A DNA stretch of 64,000 bases from Candidatus Acetothermia bacterium. Its GTDB lineage: Bacteria > Bipolaricaulota > Bipolaricaulia > RBG-16-55-9 > JANLFV01. Made by a program: the position numbers and the translations under genes. Positions 8,623 to 17,490 of this stretch are shown here, piece by piece (within the stretch, counting starts at the first letter, position 1; the number at the start of each line of letters is the position of its first letter). The notes below the pieces were generated by a model. It had not been told where the DNA came from and made no database searches. It saw only the letters and a program-made list of their open reading frames with translations. The stretch lies in contig JANLFV010000003.1 of assembly GCA_024653345.1 (NCBI GenBank), positions 116,646 through 180,645 on the forward strand. The letters are read 5' to 3'.

Positions 8623-9131
8623 TATTGCCGATCCTCCTTCCTCCGCGGCCGGAAATACTTGATGTCCGTGATCGCCCCTTCTCGCTCGGCTTGGGGCTTC
8701 CAGACCGGCTCGACCTCCATCCCGATGTAGAGCTTCTCGGGCGCGACCTCCCCGAAGTAGTGCATGATCCCGCAGCCCTCGCTCGCCCCGTCGAAGGCCA
8801 GCACTCCCACGAGGATCGGCTTCGCTATCCGATTGGCGTCCGTGTCGATGTAGGAGATGCTGTAGGTCTGGATCGTCCCCGTCCCGGGAAGATAGACCCA
8901 CTCATCGGTCGGGCGGAAGCACCTCTCGCAGAACATCCTCGGGGGGACGAGGACCCGCCCGCAGCCGTTGCACCTCCGGGCGAGGACCCTCCCCTCTTTC
9001 AATTCCTCGAGGAACCGGCCCGTCGCCGGCCCGGCGGACCAGGCATAGCGGGCCTTCGGCCGGGCGACGACATGCGGCACGCGCTCTGCCTCTTCCCTGG
9101 AGAGCTTCCTCCCTCTGGGCTGGCTGATCAT
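8622..9131 (-). CDS. DUF35 OB-fold / zinc-ribbon protein, second copy
   Basis: 169 aa. The zinc knuckle CNGCGRVLVPPRMFCERC is at about residues 56-73, followed by an OB-fold segment. Its C-terminal PEKLYIGMEVEPVWKP block resembles the PEEVYIGMEVEAVLKP of its neighbour, so the two are paralogues. It starts 3 nt downstream of the thiolase-fold gene stop. It is probably the partner of one of the two thiolase-fold proteins; the sequence does not say which pairs with which. Confidence 0.85.
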   Translation of the reverse strand: MISQPRGRKLSREEAERVPHVVARPKARYAWSAGPATGRFLEELKEGRVLARRCNGCGRVLVPPRMFCERCFRPTDEWVYLPGTGTIQTYSISYIDTDANRIAKPILVGVLAFDGASEGCGIMHYFGEVAPEKLYIGMEVEPVWKPQAEREGAITDIKYFRPRRKEDRQ

Positions 9132-9134
9132 TCT

Positions 9135-10301
9135 CTACCTCCTTCGCATCACTAGGACGCTGCTGAACTGCATCAGGTCCCCCCAGGCCTGGCAGACCCC
9201 GGTCACGGGGTCGTTCCTCACCTGGCGCTTCCCGGCCTTCCTCGCGAGCTGCCAGTAGATCTCTCCAACCTTGATCCCCATCGTCGCGGCGATCGGGTTC
9301 CCCACCCCGAGCAAGCCCCCGCTCGGGCAGACTGGGAGCCTGCCATCCCGCTGGGTCACCCCCTCCCGGGTCAAGATGGCCGCCTCGCCCGGCTCGCAGA
9401 GCAAGAGCCCCTCCATGTGCTGGAGCTCCTTGTAGTTGAAGGGGTCATATGGCTCGGCTATATGGATCTCTTTCTTGGGGTCCTTGATCCCGGCCATCCT
9501 GTAGGCCTGATCCGCGGCCCGGGCCAAAAACTTCGGGAAGGCCAGGTCACGGTTGGTCCACATCGTGGTGTCGATGCACCACCCGACCCCGTCGATGGTC
9601 ACGATCCGGTCAGGGCAGATCTCCCTGGCCACATCGAGGCTGGCCAGGACCAAGGCGCTCGCCCCGTCCGAGGGGGGGCTGATGTCGAGCCTCCGGACCG
9701 GCAGGGCCATCGGCTCGGAGTTCAGGACATCTTCGACCGTGATCTTCGGATCGGCGAGCTGGGCGCAGGGGTGGTCGACGGCGTTCCTTTTATTCTTGAC
9801 CGAGACGAGGGCGATGTCCTCCTTCCGCACATTGTATTTGTGCATGTAGCGTTGCATCTCCATCGCGAAGATCCAGACCAGATTCGGCCGGAGCGGCCGG
9901 TCCAGGATCGGGTCCCAGATGTGGGCGAAGACCGACTGGGCGTGAGGCCTCGCGCTCGACATCTTCTCCTCGTTCACCACCAGGACCGTGTCGAACATCC
10001 CCGAGGCGATGTGCCACCAGCCCGCGATCGGGGTCATCACCGCCGTCCCGCCGCCGGTGTAGACCCGCATGTAGGGCTTATTCGCCCCGCCGGCCCCGTC
10101 GAGGAGGTTCTCCCCCTTCTTGTGGATCCCGTCGAACGCGTCCGGCGCGGTCCCCATGATCACCGCATCGATCTCTTGCAACGAGAGGCCGGCCTCGTCC
10201 AGGGCCTGCTTGGCCGCCTCCCAGCATAGTTCCTTCCCCGTCTCCATCATGCGCGAGGCGAAGAGGGTCATCCCTGCCCCGACTACCGCTACTTCCTTCA
10301 T
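9135..10301 (-). CDS. Thiolase-fold protein (SCP2-thiolase/Ltp type) without the nucleophile Cys
   Basis: 388 aa, full thiolase length. The N-terminal motif VAVVGAGMTLF and the C-terminal SGGLLGVGNPIAATMG are thiolase-like. Where a thiolase has a Cys in a V-x-N-A-C-A-S-G context, this sequence reads RVYTGGGTAV (Gly at about 83-84). The catalytic His of GHPxGATG is replaced by Asn. A late Cys in TGVCQAWGD may correspond to the second thiolase Cys. Loss of both residues fits Ltp2-type retro-aldolases, which work with DUF35 partners, or a non-catalytic subunit. Two DUF35 genes lie directly downstream. Confidence 0.82.
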   Translation of the reverse strand: MKEVAVVGAGMTLFASRMMETGKELCWEAAKQALDEAGLSLQEIDAVIMGTAPDAFDGIHKKGENLLDGAGGANKPYMRVYTGGGTAVMTPIAGWWHIASGMFDTVLVVNEEKMSSARPHAQSVFAHIWDPILDRPLRPNLVWIFAMEMQRYMHKYNVRKEDIALVSVKNKRNAVDHPCAQLADPKITVEDVLNSEPMALPVRRLDISPPSDGASALVLASLDVAREICPDRIVTIDGVGWCIDTTMWTNRDLAFPKFLARAADQAYRMAGIKDPKKEIHIAEPYDPFNYKELQHMEGLLLCEPGEAAILTREGVTQRDGRLPVCPSGGLLGVGNPIAATMGIKVGEIYWQLARKAGKRQVRNDPVTGVCQAWGDLMQFSSVLVMRRR

Positions 10302-11449
10302 GCTTCCCTCCTGAAGATGGCAACTGCGCCGCTCCCGTGGGGGAGGCCCCGCCAGGACATGGCGAGCCCGACCTCCGGGTCTGGCAGCTGGCGTGCTCCG
10401 GCCTCGCCCCGCAATTGTAGGATAATCTCGAGCGCCCGCTGGAGCCCCCCGGCCTCGACCGCGTCCCCCATCCCGAGCGAGCCCCCGCTCAGGTTCACCG
10501 GGAGCTGGCCGTCGAGGTCGAAGGCCCCCTCTAAGAGGAGCTGGCCGGCCTCGCCCGGGCGGGCGAGCCCCAGGGCCTCGAGGTGCTGCAGCTCCTTGTA
10601 GGCGAAGCGGTCATCGACCTCCGCCAGGTCGATCTCTTGTATGGGGTTGGTGATCCCGGCCTGGGCGTATGCCAGCTCCGCCGCCAGGCGGGCGTAGCGC
10701 GCATCGGGGAGGCGCGTTCCTACCCACGGCGATTCGGACGACCAGCCGATCCCCTCGAGTAACACGGCCTTGTCCGTCAAGCGCCGGGCCAGCTCGCCCT
10801 CGGCCAGCACGAGGACGATCGCGCCGTCGACGAGCGGGGCGATCTCCAGCTTCTTCAGCGGAGCGAAGAGGTAGGGCGAGGAGAGCACATCCTCGCGGGC
10901 GATCGCCGCCCCGTAGGGTGCGAGCGGATTCCGGAGCGCGTTCCACTTGTTCTTCACCGCTACGGCGGCGCACTCCTCTTCCGTCGTCCCGGTCCAGGCG
11001 AGATACTCCCGCATCTCCAGCCCCGCGAGGTAATGAGGGTGCCCCCCGAGCGGGGCCTCATAGATCGGGTCGAAGGCCAGCATCAGGACATCCTCGTAGG
11101 TCAACAGGTCCGAGATCTTGCTGTGAGCCTCCACGACGACGATGTCGAACAGGCCGGTCTTGATCTGCATGTAGGCGTTCGCCAGGCCCAAGAGCCCGTC
11201 GCCGGCGACGGTGTGCATCAGGCGAAGGGCCGCGCCGAGCTGGTCGGGCGTGAACTCGTCGAAGATCGAAAAGCCCTCCCAGTAGTCCTCGGCGCAGGTG
11301 ATGAAGCTCTGGACATCCTTGCGCGGGTCGATCCCCGCGTCGGCATAGGCCCGGGTGGCCGCCTCAAACATCAGCTCTTTCCAGCTCAGGTCCGGGGTGA
11401 CCGGGCTGAAGCTGGTGTAGCCGATGCCGACTATCGAGACCTCTCTCAT
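10298..11449 (-). CDS. Thiolase-fold protein, second paralogue, also lacking catalytic residues
   Basis: 383 aa. It starts VSIVGIGYTSFSP and has ITCAEDYWEG near residue 47. At the nucleophile position it reads HTVAGDGLLGLA with no Cys. The C-terminal His motif is SGGSLGMGDAVEAGG, with Asp in place of His. It overlaps the next thiolase-fold gene by 4 nt. The clustering of two degenerate thiolase folds with two DUF35 proteins suggests a hetero-oligomer with either aldolase chemistry or a catalytic/structural division of labour. Confidence 0.8.
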   Translation of the reverse strand: MREVSIVGIGYTSFSPVTPDLSWKELMFEAATRAYADAGIDPRKDVQSFITCAEDYWEGFSIFDEFTPDQLGAALRLMHTVAGDGLLGLANAYMQIKTGLFDIVVVEAHSKISDLLTYEDVLMLAFDPIYEAPLGGHPHYLAGLEMREYLAWTGTTEEECAAVAVKNKWNALRNPLAPYGAAIAREDVLSSPYLFAPLKKLEIAPLVDGAIVLVLAEGELARRLTDKAVLLEGIGWSSESPWVGTRLPDARYARLAAELAYAQAGITNPIQEIDLAEVDDRFAYKELQHLEALGLARPGEAGQLLLEGAFDLDGQLPVNLSGGSLGMGDAVEAGGLQRALEIILQLRGEAGARQLPDPEVGLAMSWRGLPHGSGAVAIFRREA

Positions 11450-11464
11450 ACATGGACCTCCTTC

Positions 11465-11962
11465 TTACAGGGTGAACTTGGAAAAGGCCGGGAGGAGCGC
11501 GGCCGTGAGGGCCGTGCCCCAGAGGGCCCCCGCGATCACGTCCGAAAGATAGTGCTCGCGCACGTAGATCCGGGACAGGCCGACGAAGGCCGCCGTGAGG
11601 TAGACGGCCAGCTGGCCCCAGAGCAGCGGGTAGAAGTAGGCCACGAGGAAGGCGATGCTGAACGAGATCGAGCTGTGGCCTGAGGGGAAGGAGTAGCGTT
11701 CGAGCACCAGCGAGCGGAGGGAGCTCTGGAAGGGGACAGGGCGAGGGCGCTTGAAGCAGAGCTTGAGGAGGGTGTAGGTGATGACATTGATGATCGTCAC
11801 CCCCACACCGATCAGGACATACCGGCGGTCCGCCTCCCCGCGGAGCATCAGGAGGAGGGCCAGTCCGCCCCAGAGGTAGCCGTCCCCGAGGTAGGTAGCG
11901 CCAGTGAACAGGGGCGAGAGCGGGGCGAGGAGCCTGCTCCCGCTGATCTTCTCCAGGCTCAC
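11465..11962 (-). CDS. PAP2-superfamily membrane phosphatase
   Basis: 165 aa with the three PAP2 motifs: KRPRPVP, PSGHSS and SRIYVREHYLSDVIAG. There are about five transmembrane helices. It probably dephosphorylates a lipid phosphate or undecaprenyl pyrophosphate at the membrane. The start given is a GTG with a poor SD. The same frame continues upstream to about 12022 with plausible family residues (KLASRVRSLAARLADWDR) and no standard start codon there. The true start may therefore be a rare codon (ATT at 12022) coupled to the upstream stop. Start uncertain, family sure. Confidence 0.85.
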   Translation of the reverse strand: MSLEKISGSRLLAPLSPLFTGATYLGDGYLWGGLALLLMLRGEADRRYVLIGVGVTIINVITYTLLKLCFKRPRPVPFQSSLRSLVLERYSFPSGHSSISFSIAFLVAYFYPLLWGQLAVYLTAAFVGLSRIYVREHYLSDVIAGALWGTALTAALLPAFSKFTL

Positions 11963-12024
11963 CCGGTCCCAATCGGCGAGCCGGGCCGCCAGCGACCTAA
12001 CGCGGCTAGCGAGCTTGGGAATGG

Positions 12025-13281
12025 CTATGGCGATCGCCCCCGCGCGGCTGAGGCGGCGAACCGCCGCGCCTGGAAGATGAACGCCTCGAGCCTGGTCTTC
12101 AAGTTCGTCTGCTTCTGCCCGTCGAAGGTGAGGTTGAGCCAGGGGATGTTCCCGTGGTCCTTCCGGACCAGCGTCGAGACCGCGCTCACCATCGTCCCCG
12201 GCATGCAGGAGAACGGGAGGGTGTTGATGATCCCCGCCGCCCCCTTGGCGATGTAGTCCACGGCCTTCCCGATGTCGAGGACCGGCTCGCCGCGGTAGAC
12301 CTCCTTGACGTAGGGGTCGCTGTTCCTGATGAGCTGGCTCACCGGGGGCTCACGCAGCTCGGGCGGGGCCAGAAACCCCGCGAACCGCTGGCCCACCTCC
12401 TTCTCGCCGTGGTGCTGCCAGAGGTCCTCGATCCAGGTGTTGATCAGCTTGAGGAACTCCTTCCGCTCCCGGGTGTCCTGGATCTTCTTCCGGTTCGTGT
12501 AGTAGAGCCACTCGCAGACCGGGGCCACGCGGACCTCCCCGCCCAACCCCTCGACCAGCCTGATGATCTCGGAGTTCCCATAATCGTTGGCGCGGATGTA
12601 GATCTCCCCCACGACCCCGATCTTGGGGCGCTCCTCCTCGCGGACGGGGATCTCCCCGAAGCGGGCCACGCTCTCCCCAAGGCTCAGGAGGAGCCGCTTC
12701 CGCCCGCCAGTCCCCAGGGCTTCTTGAAGCGAGCGGAGCGACTCTTGATAGATCCGATCGGTCGCGCCCGGCTCGAGCTCATACGGGCGGGTCTTCCAGA
12801 GGAGCTTCTGGAGGAGATCGACCGCCAGCAGCCCATACCAGGTGCACTTGCGGAACTCCCGCCCCAGGTCTTGGATGGTGTAGGAGTCGTAGGACTCGAC
12901 CGAGATGATGTCGATGTCATAGCCGAGGGAGGAGAGGATCAGCTTCTGCACATTGTAGTATTGCCCGAAGCGGCAGGGGCCGCAGGAGGTGGGCATGAAG
13001 AGCGCGGCCTTCTGGGGGTCGAAGCCGGGGGATTCGAGGAGTTTCAAGAATTCGCCGGTGGTGAGGATGAACGGGAGGCACTCCCCGCCGCTGGCATAGC
13101 GGCGGCCGTAGGCCAGGGTCTTCTCGTCATGCGGCGGGAGGACCTTCCCCTCGATCCCGCACCAGGCGAGCGCCCCCACGATCACATGGGCGTGGTCGCA
13201 CATGTAGGGGAGAAAGACCGTCTTCTTCCGATCGAACCCCCGCTTAGCCGTCGGGGCGACCTCGATCCGCTTCAGCGCCAT
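12025..13281 (-). CDS. 2-hydroxyacyl-CoA dehydratase activase-associated DUF2229/HgdB-like protein
   Basis: 418 aa. Conserved cysteine contexts (MCDHAH, ECLPF, CGPCRFGQY, CTWYG, FSCMPGTM) match the HgdB-like Fe-S domain that forms the C-terminal part of very large BadF/HgdC-type activase proteins. Here that part is a separate gene whose ATG overlaps the stop of the upstream activase gene by one base. It probably binds an Fe-S or double-cubane cluster that is reduced in an ATP-driven way by the partner. The frame is open further upstream but that part is antisense-like and has no SD. Confidence 0.82.
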   Translation of the reverse strand: MALKRIEVAPTAKRGFDRKKTVFLPYMCDHAHVIVGALAWCGIEGKVLPPHDEKTLAYGRRYASGGECLPFILTTGEFLKLLESPGFDPQKAALFMPTSCGPCRFGQYYNVQKLILSSLGYDIDIISVESYDSYTIQDLGREFRKCTWYGLLAVDLLQKLLWKTRPYELEPGATDRIYQESLRSLQEALGTGGRKRLLLSLGESVARFGEIPVREEERPKIGVVGEIYIRANDYGNSEIIRLVEGLGGEVRVAPVCEWLYYTNRKKIQDTRERKEFLKLINTWIEDLWQHHGEKEVGQRFAGFLAPPELREPPVSQLIRNSDPYVKEVYRGEPVLDIGKAVDYIAKGAAGIINTLPFSCMPGTMVSAVSTLVRKDHGNIPWLNLTFDGQKQTNLKTRLEAFIFQARRFAASAARGRSP

Positions 13282-16200
13282 CACTCGACCTCCACTCCCG
13301 CCGGGGCGACCGCCCGAGCGAGCGCAACATGGGAGAGCGAGTCGAGGTAGGCCTCGAGGCGCGTGAGAAGGCCCGCATCGCCGGAGTGCTCGTCCAACTC
13401 CAGGAAGAGGAGCGGCTCGTCCCCCAAGATGTGGCGGACATGGTGGATGATGAAGGAGTCCGGGCCGCACATGAAGTGCGAGAGATAGACCGCATGGAGG
13501 TAGGGCGTCCTCTTCACGATCTCCGCGGCGCACAAGATCCGCTTCCCGCAGTTCCAGTGGACAGCGGAGAACGGCCTCCAGTCCACCTCCTCCAGGGGGA
13601 GGAAGTCCAGGGGGATCGGGAGCGCGCCCATCTCGCGGAGCTTGGCCGGGACATCGAGGTTGAGCCCCCGGTCGCAGCCATTGTAGGACCGCGCGAGGAG
13701 GACGACCCCGCGCCGCTGCGGCCCGAGCTCGTCAAGCATCTCTTGGCCTCGCTTCCGGCAGCCGCGCTCGAACGCGCGCTGAGCCGCCCAAGCCCGGGCG
13801 ATCGCCTCCTCGACGCGCGCCCCGCGCCCGCCCAGGCGCCTCCCCAGCTCGGCCAGCTCCAGGCGAAGCTTCCTCGGCTGATAGAAGTGGAACGGCTCCT
13901 CGATCACGGGGATGGAGCGGGAGGCAAAGTCGAACTGCCCGTTCGCGACATAAGGCATCCCCTGGATCAGCGGGCAGTTGTGGTTCACTTGGGTGGTGAG
14001 CCCAGGGAAGTCGGCGTCGATCATCGCCGGGAGGAAGAGATAATCGAGCTTCTGCTCGAGCAGGGCCTTCACATGGCCGTGGACGACCTTTGAGGGGAGA
14101 CAGGCGAGGGCCATGGCCCCCTGGACCGAGGCCTTCAGCAGCTCCCGGTCGGTCTGGGGCGAGACGAGGACCTCGTAGCCCAGCGCGAGGAAGAACTCTC
14201 GCCAGAAGGGGAGCTTCTCCCAGAAGAGCAATGCCCGTGGCACGCCGATCCGCCCCTGCTTCCTCCCCCGCGGCTCATAGCTGAGGAGGCCGTCGTAGTC
14301 CTCGTTCTTCCCCCAGAGGAGCCGCTCGCGCTCCTCGAACAGGTCGGGAATCTCCGGATGAGCCCGCCGGCGCTGGAGCTCGTCGAACTTCCCGCAACGG
14401 GAGCCGTAGAAGAGCGGCGGCCCGTCGCGGAACTTCACCTGCTTGATCTCGCAGACATTGGCGCAGGCGCGGCAGGTGAAGTGCGAGACCTCATAATTCC
14501 TGTCCAGATCGAACCCGCGGAAGGCGGTCCTCTTGCCTTCCCCGTTCCCGTTCTCCATCTGCTCCCGGACGAGCAGGGCCATCCCGTAAGCGCCGGTCAC
14601 ATCGTGATGGGGCGGGACGAGGACCTCCTTCCCCGTCAACTCCTGGAAGGCGGCCAGCACGGCCTTGTTGTGGGCCACCCCGCCCTGGAAGAGGATCCGC
14701 TCCCCGATCTTCCGGTTTCCTACCACGCGGTTGAGGTAGTTGTAGGCGATGGAGTAGGCCAGGCCAGCCACGAGCTCCTCCTTCGAGGAGCCGCGCTGCT
14801 GGTGATGGATCAGGTCGGACTCCATGAAGACGGTGCACCGCTCGCCGAGCGGCGCGGGCGCGGGGCAGCGGAGGGCAATCTCGGAGAATCGCTCGATGGG
14901 GATGCTCAGCCTCCCCGACTGCTCTTCCAGGAAGGAGCCGGTCCCGGCGGCGCAGGCCTTGTTCATGGCGAAGTCGATGATCGCCCCGTTCTTCAGGCGG
15001 ATGAACTTCGAGTCCTGGCCGCCGATCTCGAAGACCGTATCCACCTCGGGGTCGATGACCACCGCCGCGGTCGCCTGAGCGGTGATCTCGTTCTTCACCA
15101 GATCGGCCCCGACGAGCCGACCGATCAACTCCCGCCCCGAGCCGGTCGTCCCCGCGCCGATGACCACCAGCTTCCCGCCGGTCTCGGAGTCGAGGATCTT
15201 CAGCCCCCGCCGGACCGCGAGCAAGGGGTCGCCACCAGTCCGGAGATAGACCCGCCCGAGCATCCGCCCCTCGCGGTCGATCGCCACGAGGTTGGTGGAG
15301 ATGCTCCCGACATCGATCCCCAGGTAGGCCTCGACCGCGGTCTCGCCGTCAAGCGAGCGCTCGGGGAGGACCAACGCGCGGCGGGCCGGCCGGAGGAAGA
15401 GCTGCCGGTGCGCCCCCTCCCGCCCCTCGCGAGCTCGGGCGAGCCTCGCCAGCTCCTCCCGCTTCTCCTCCCAGGGGAAGGCGATCTTGTGGTTGTCCTT
15501 AGCGATCAGCGCTGTCCCGATCGCGGCCATCAGCACCTGATGCTTGGGGATGATCAGCTCGCCCGGCTCGAGCTCGAGGACCTGCTCGAAGGCCCGGACC
15601 ATCCCGGGGTTCCTCGAGACGCCCCCTTGGAAGACGATCGGCCTGTTGAACTCCCTCCCCCGGCCGATGTCGCTCCGGAAGTTCCTTGCCAGGGCGAGGC
15701 AGAGCCCGGCCACGATCTCCTTGGTCTCAACCCCCACCTGCTGGAGATGGATGATGTCGGACTTGGCGAAGACGGCGCACCGGCCGGCGATATAGGGCGG
15801 GTTCTTCGACTCGAGGGCCAGTTTGGAGAACTCCTCGATGCTCATCCCCAGCCGGGCCGCCTGCTGGTCCAAGAAGGAGCCGGTCCCCGCGGCGCACTGG
15901 GTGTTGAGGGAGAAGTCGACTAGGACGGTCTCCTCCCCGCGCCGCTCCAGGATGAGGAGTTTCGAGTCCTGGCCGCCGATCTCGATCACCGTGCGTGCCT
16001 CGGGATGGAACCTGTTGATCGCCCTCACCTGGGCGATCAGCTCGTTCATGTGGATCCCCCCGAGCAGTTGCGCGAAGAGCTCGCCCCCGGAGCCGCTTGT
16101 GCCGAGGCCGACCACCAGCTCGGCGGGCAGGCAGGTGAAGAGGTCGTCCAGGATGGTGATGACCGTCGAGAGCGGGGTGCCGTGCGAGCGGCAGTAATAG

Positions 16201-16301
16201 TCCCGCAAGAGCTCACCGTGGCGGTCGAGGGCCACGACCTTGACGGTGACCGAACCGACATCGATCCCGAGGTAGAACTGGTCACTCATTATCCGAGGCA
16301 C
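13281..16301 (-). CDS. Tandem BadF/HgdC-type ATPase (acyl-CoA dehydratase activase) with DUF2229 domain
   Basis: 1006 aa. There are two ASKHA-fold ATPase domains. The first (about 5-260) opens YLGIDVGSVTVKVVALD; the second (about 320-580) opens AYLGIDVGSISTNLVAID. Each holds the cluster-binding motif CAAGTGSFL. A third region carries a Cys-rich segment (CRACANVCE), then DUF2229 (IGVPRALLFWEKLPFW). The family couples ATP hydrolysis to low-potential electron transfer into radical dehydratases or benzoyl-CoA-type reductases. No dehydratase alpha/beta genes are in the window. With the downstream 418-aa gene it equals one ~1420-aa protein of other anaerobes. Confidence 0.87.
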   Translation of the reverse strand: MPRIMSDQFYLGIDVGSVTVKVVALDRHGELLRDYYCRSHGTPLSTVITILDDLFTCLPAELVVGLGTSGSGGELFAQLLGGIHMNELIAQVRAINRFHPEARTVIEIGGQDSKLLILERRGEETVLVDFSLNTQCAAGTGSFLDQQAARLGMSIEEFSKLALESKNPPYIAGRCAVFAKSDIIHLQQVGVETKEIVAGLCLALARNFRSDIGRGREFNRPIVFQGGVSRNPGMVRAFEQVLELEPGELIIPKHQVLMAAIGTALIAKDNHKIAFPWEEKREELARLARAREGREGAHRQLFLRPARRALVLPERSLDGETAVEAYLGIDVGSISTNLVAIDREGRMLGRVYLRTGGDPLLAVRRGLKILDSETGGKLVVIGAGTTGSGRELIGRLVGADLVKNEITAQATAAVVIDPEVDTVFEIGGQDSKFIRLKNGAIIDFAMNKACAAGTGSFLEEQSGRLSIPIERFSEIALRCPAPAPLGERCTVFMESDLIHHQQRGSSKEELVAGLAYSIAYNYLNRVVGNRKIGERILFQGGVAHNKAVLAAFQELTGKEVLVPPHHDVTGAYGMALLVREQMENGNGEGKRTAFRGFDLDRNYEVSHFTCRACANVCEIKQVKFRDGPPLFYGSRCGKFDELQRRRAHPEIPDLFEERERLLWGKNEDYDGLLSYEPRGRKQGRIGVPRALLFWEKLPFWREFFLALGYEVLVSPQTDRELLKASVQGAMALACLPSKVVHGHVKALLEQKLDYLFLPAMIDADFPGLTTQVNHNCPLIQGMPYVANGQFDFASRSIPVIEEPFHFYQPRKLRLELAELGRRLGGRGARVEEAIARAWAAQRAFERGCRKRGQEMLDELGPQRRGVVLLARSYNGCDRGLNLDVPAKLREMGALPIPLDFLPLEEVDWRPFSAVHWNCGKRILCAAEIVKRTPYLHAVYLSHFMCGPDSFIIHHVRHILGDEPLLFLELDEHSGDAGLLTRLEAYLDSLSHVALARAVAPAGVEVE

Positions 16302-16338
16302 TCCTGTTGCAGAAGTCTAGCATGAAACACTGCCGAGA

Positions 16339-17490
16339 TCAACCGCTCTGTTGCCCGATCCTCTCCCCGCTCACCTGACGATAGATCGAGAGGAGCCTCT
16401 GGGTCGAGGCTCGGGCGCTCCGGGCCGCGGCCCACCTCCGGCCAGCCTCCCCGAGCCGCTCCCGCTCCCGCTCGTCCTCGAGGAGGCTGAGGCAGGCCCG
16501 GGCGAACTCCTCCTCGTCCTCGCCCACTAAGAGGCCCGTCTCGCTGGGCGTGACGACATCGAGGACGCCCATCGCGCCCACGGCCACCGGGGGAAGGCCG
16601 GCCATCATCGCCTCGACCAGCACCAGCCCCTGGGTCTCGGTCTTCGAGGCGAAGACGAAGAGCGTGGCCTGCTTGTAGAGGTCGATCAGCCGCTCCCGCG
16701 GGAGATAGCCGGTGAAGATCACGCTCTCTCGCAGGCCCAACTCAGCCGCGTAGCCCTCCAGCTCGTGGCGATAGGGCCCGTCCCCAGCGATGATCAGCCG
16801 GGCCTGAGGGCGGTCCTGCAAGAGCCGCTTGTAAGCCCGCAGGAGGAACCAGAGGTTCTTCTCCATCCCCAGCCGGCCGACATAGAGGAGGAGGTCCTGA
16901 TCAGGCAGGCCGAGGGCCGCGCGCACATCCCAGGCCGGCTGGCGGGCGAACTCCTCCTCGTCCACCCCGAAGGGGAGGGCGAAGATCGGCCTGGTGATCC
17001 CGTATTTCCGGAGCTCCTCCGCCATCTGCTCCGAGGGGGCGATGACCGCGTCGCACCTGTTGCAGAACGCCCGGCTCATCTCCTCCGTCATCCTGCGGGA
17101 GGGCCGGATCGGCCAAGGGAGGTAGCGCCGGTATTCGGCGTAGAAGGTGTGGTAGGTGTGGACATGGGGGATGGAGTATCTCTTCGAGGCCCAGAGGGCT
17201 AGCAGGCCGAGGGAGAACGGGTCGTGCGAGTGGATGATCTCGAGCCCCGAGATGGCCCTGAGCGCCCGCCGATTGTAGGGGAGCGCCACCCGGCGCCCCT
17301 TGTAAAAGATGAAGTTCCAGGAGGGGAAGCGGTAGGCCTCCGCGGCCACGCTTCCCTGCTCCGGATGGGTCGGGGCGAAGACGGTCACCTCGTGGCCCTC
17401 CCGGCGAAGCTCCCGCTCCATCAGCCGGACAACGCTGACCACGCCGTTGATCTCCGGGAGGTAGGTGTCGGTGAAGATCCCGATCTTCAT
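16339..17490 (-). CDS. Glycosyltransferase family 4
   Basis: 383 aa GT-B enzyme. It opens MKIGIFTDTYLPEINGVV, a common N-terminus of diacylglycerol or phosphatidylinositol glucosyl/mannosyl transferases. The donor-site motifs are YVGRLGMEKNLWFLL and the E-x7-E segment in KTETQGLVLVEAMMAGLP. It probably makes a glycolipid or envelope glycan at the cytoplasmic face of the membrane. It overlaps the next GT4 gene by 4 nt (17487-17490), so the two likely act in one pathway. Confidence 0.88.
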   Translation of the reverse strand: MKIGIFTDTYLPEINGVVSVVRLMERELRREGHEVTVFAPTHPEQGSVAAEAYRFPSWNFIFYKGRRVALPYNRRALRAISGLEIIHSHDPFSLGLLALWASKRYSIPHVHTYHTFYAEYRRYLPWPIRPSRRMTEEMSRAFCNRCDAVIAPSEQMAEELRKYGITRPIFALPFGVDEEEFARQPAWDVRAALGLPDQDLLLYVGRLGMEKNLWFLLRAYKRLLQDRPQARLIIAGDGPYRHELEGYAAELGLRESVIFTGYLPRERLIDLYKQATLFVFASKTETQGLVLVEAMMAGLPPVAVGAMGVLDVVTPSETGLLVGEDEEEFARACLSLLEDERERERLGEAGRRWAAARSARASTQRLLSIYRQVSGERIGQQSG

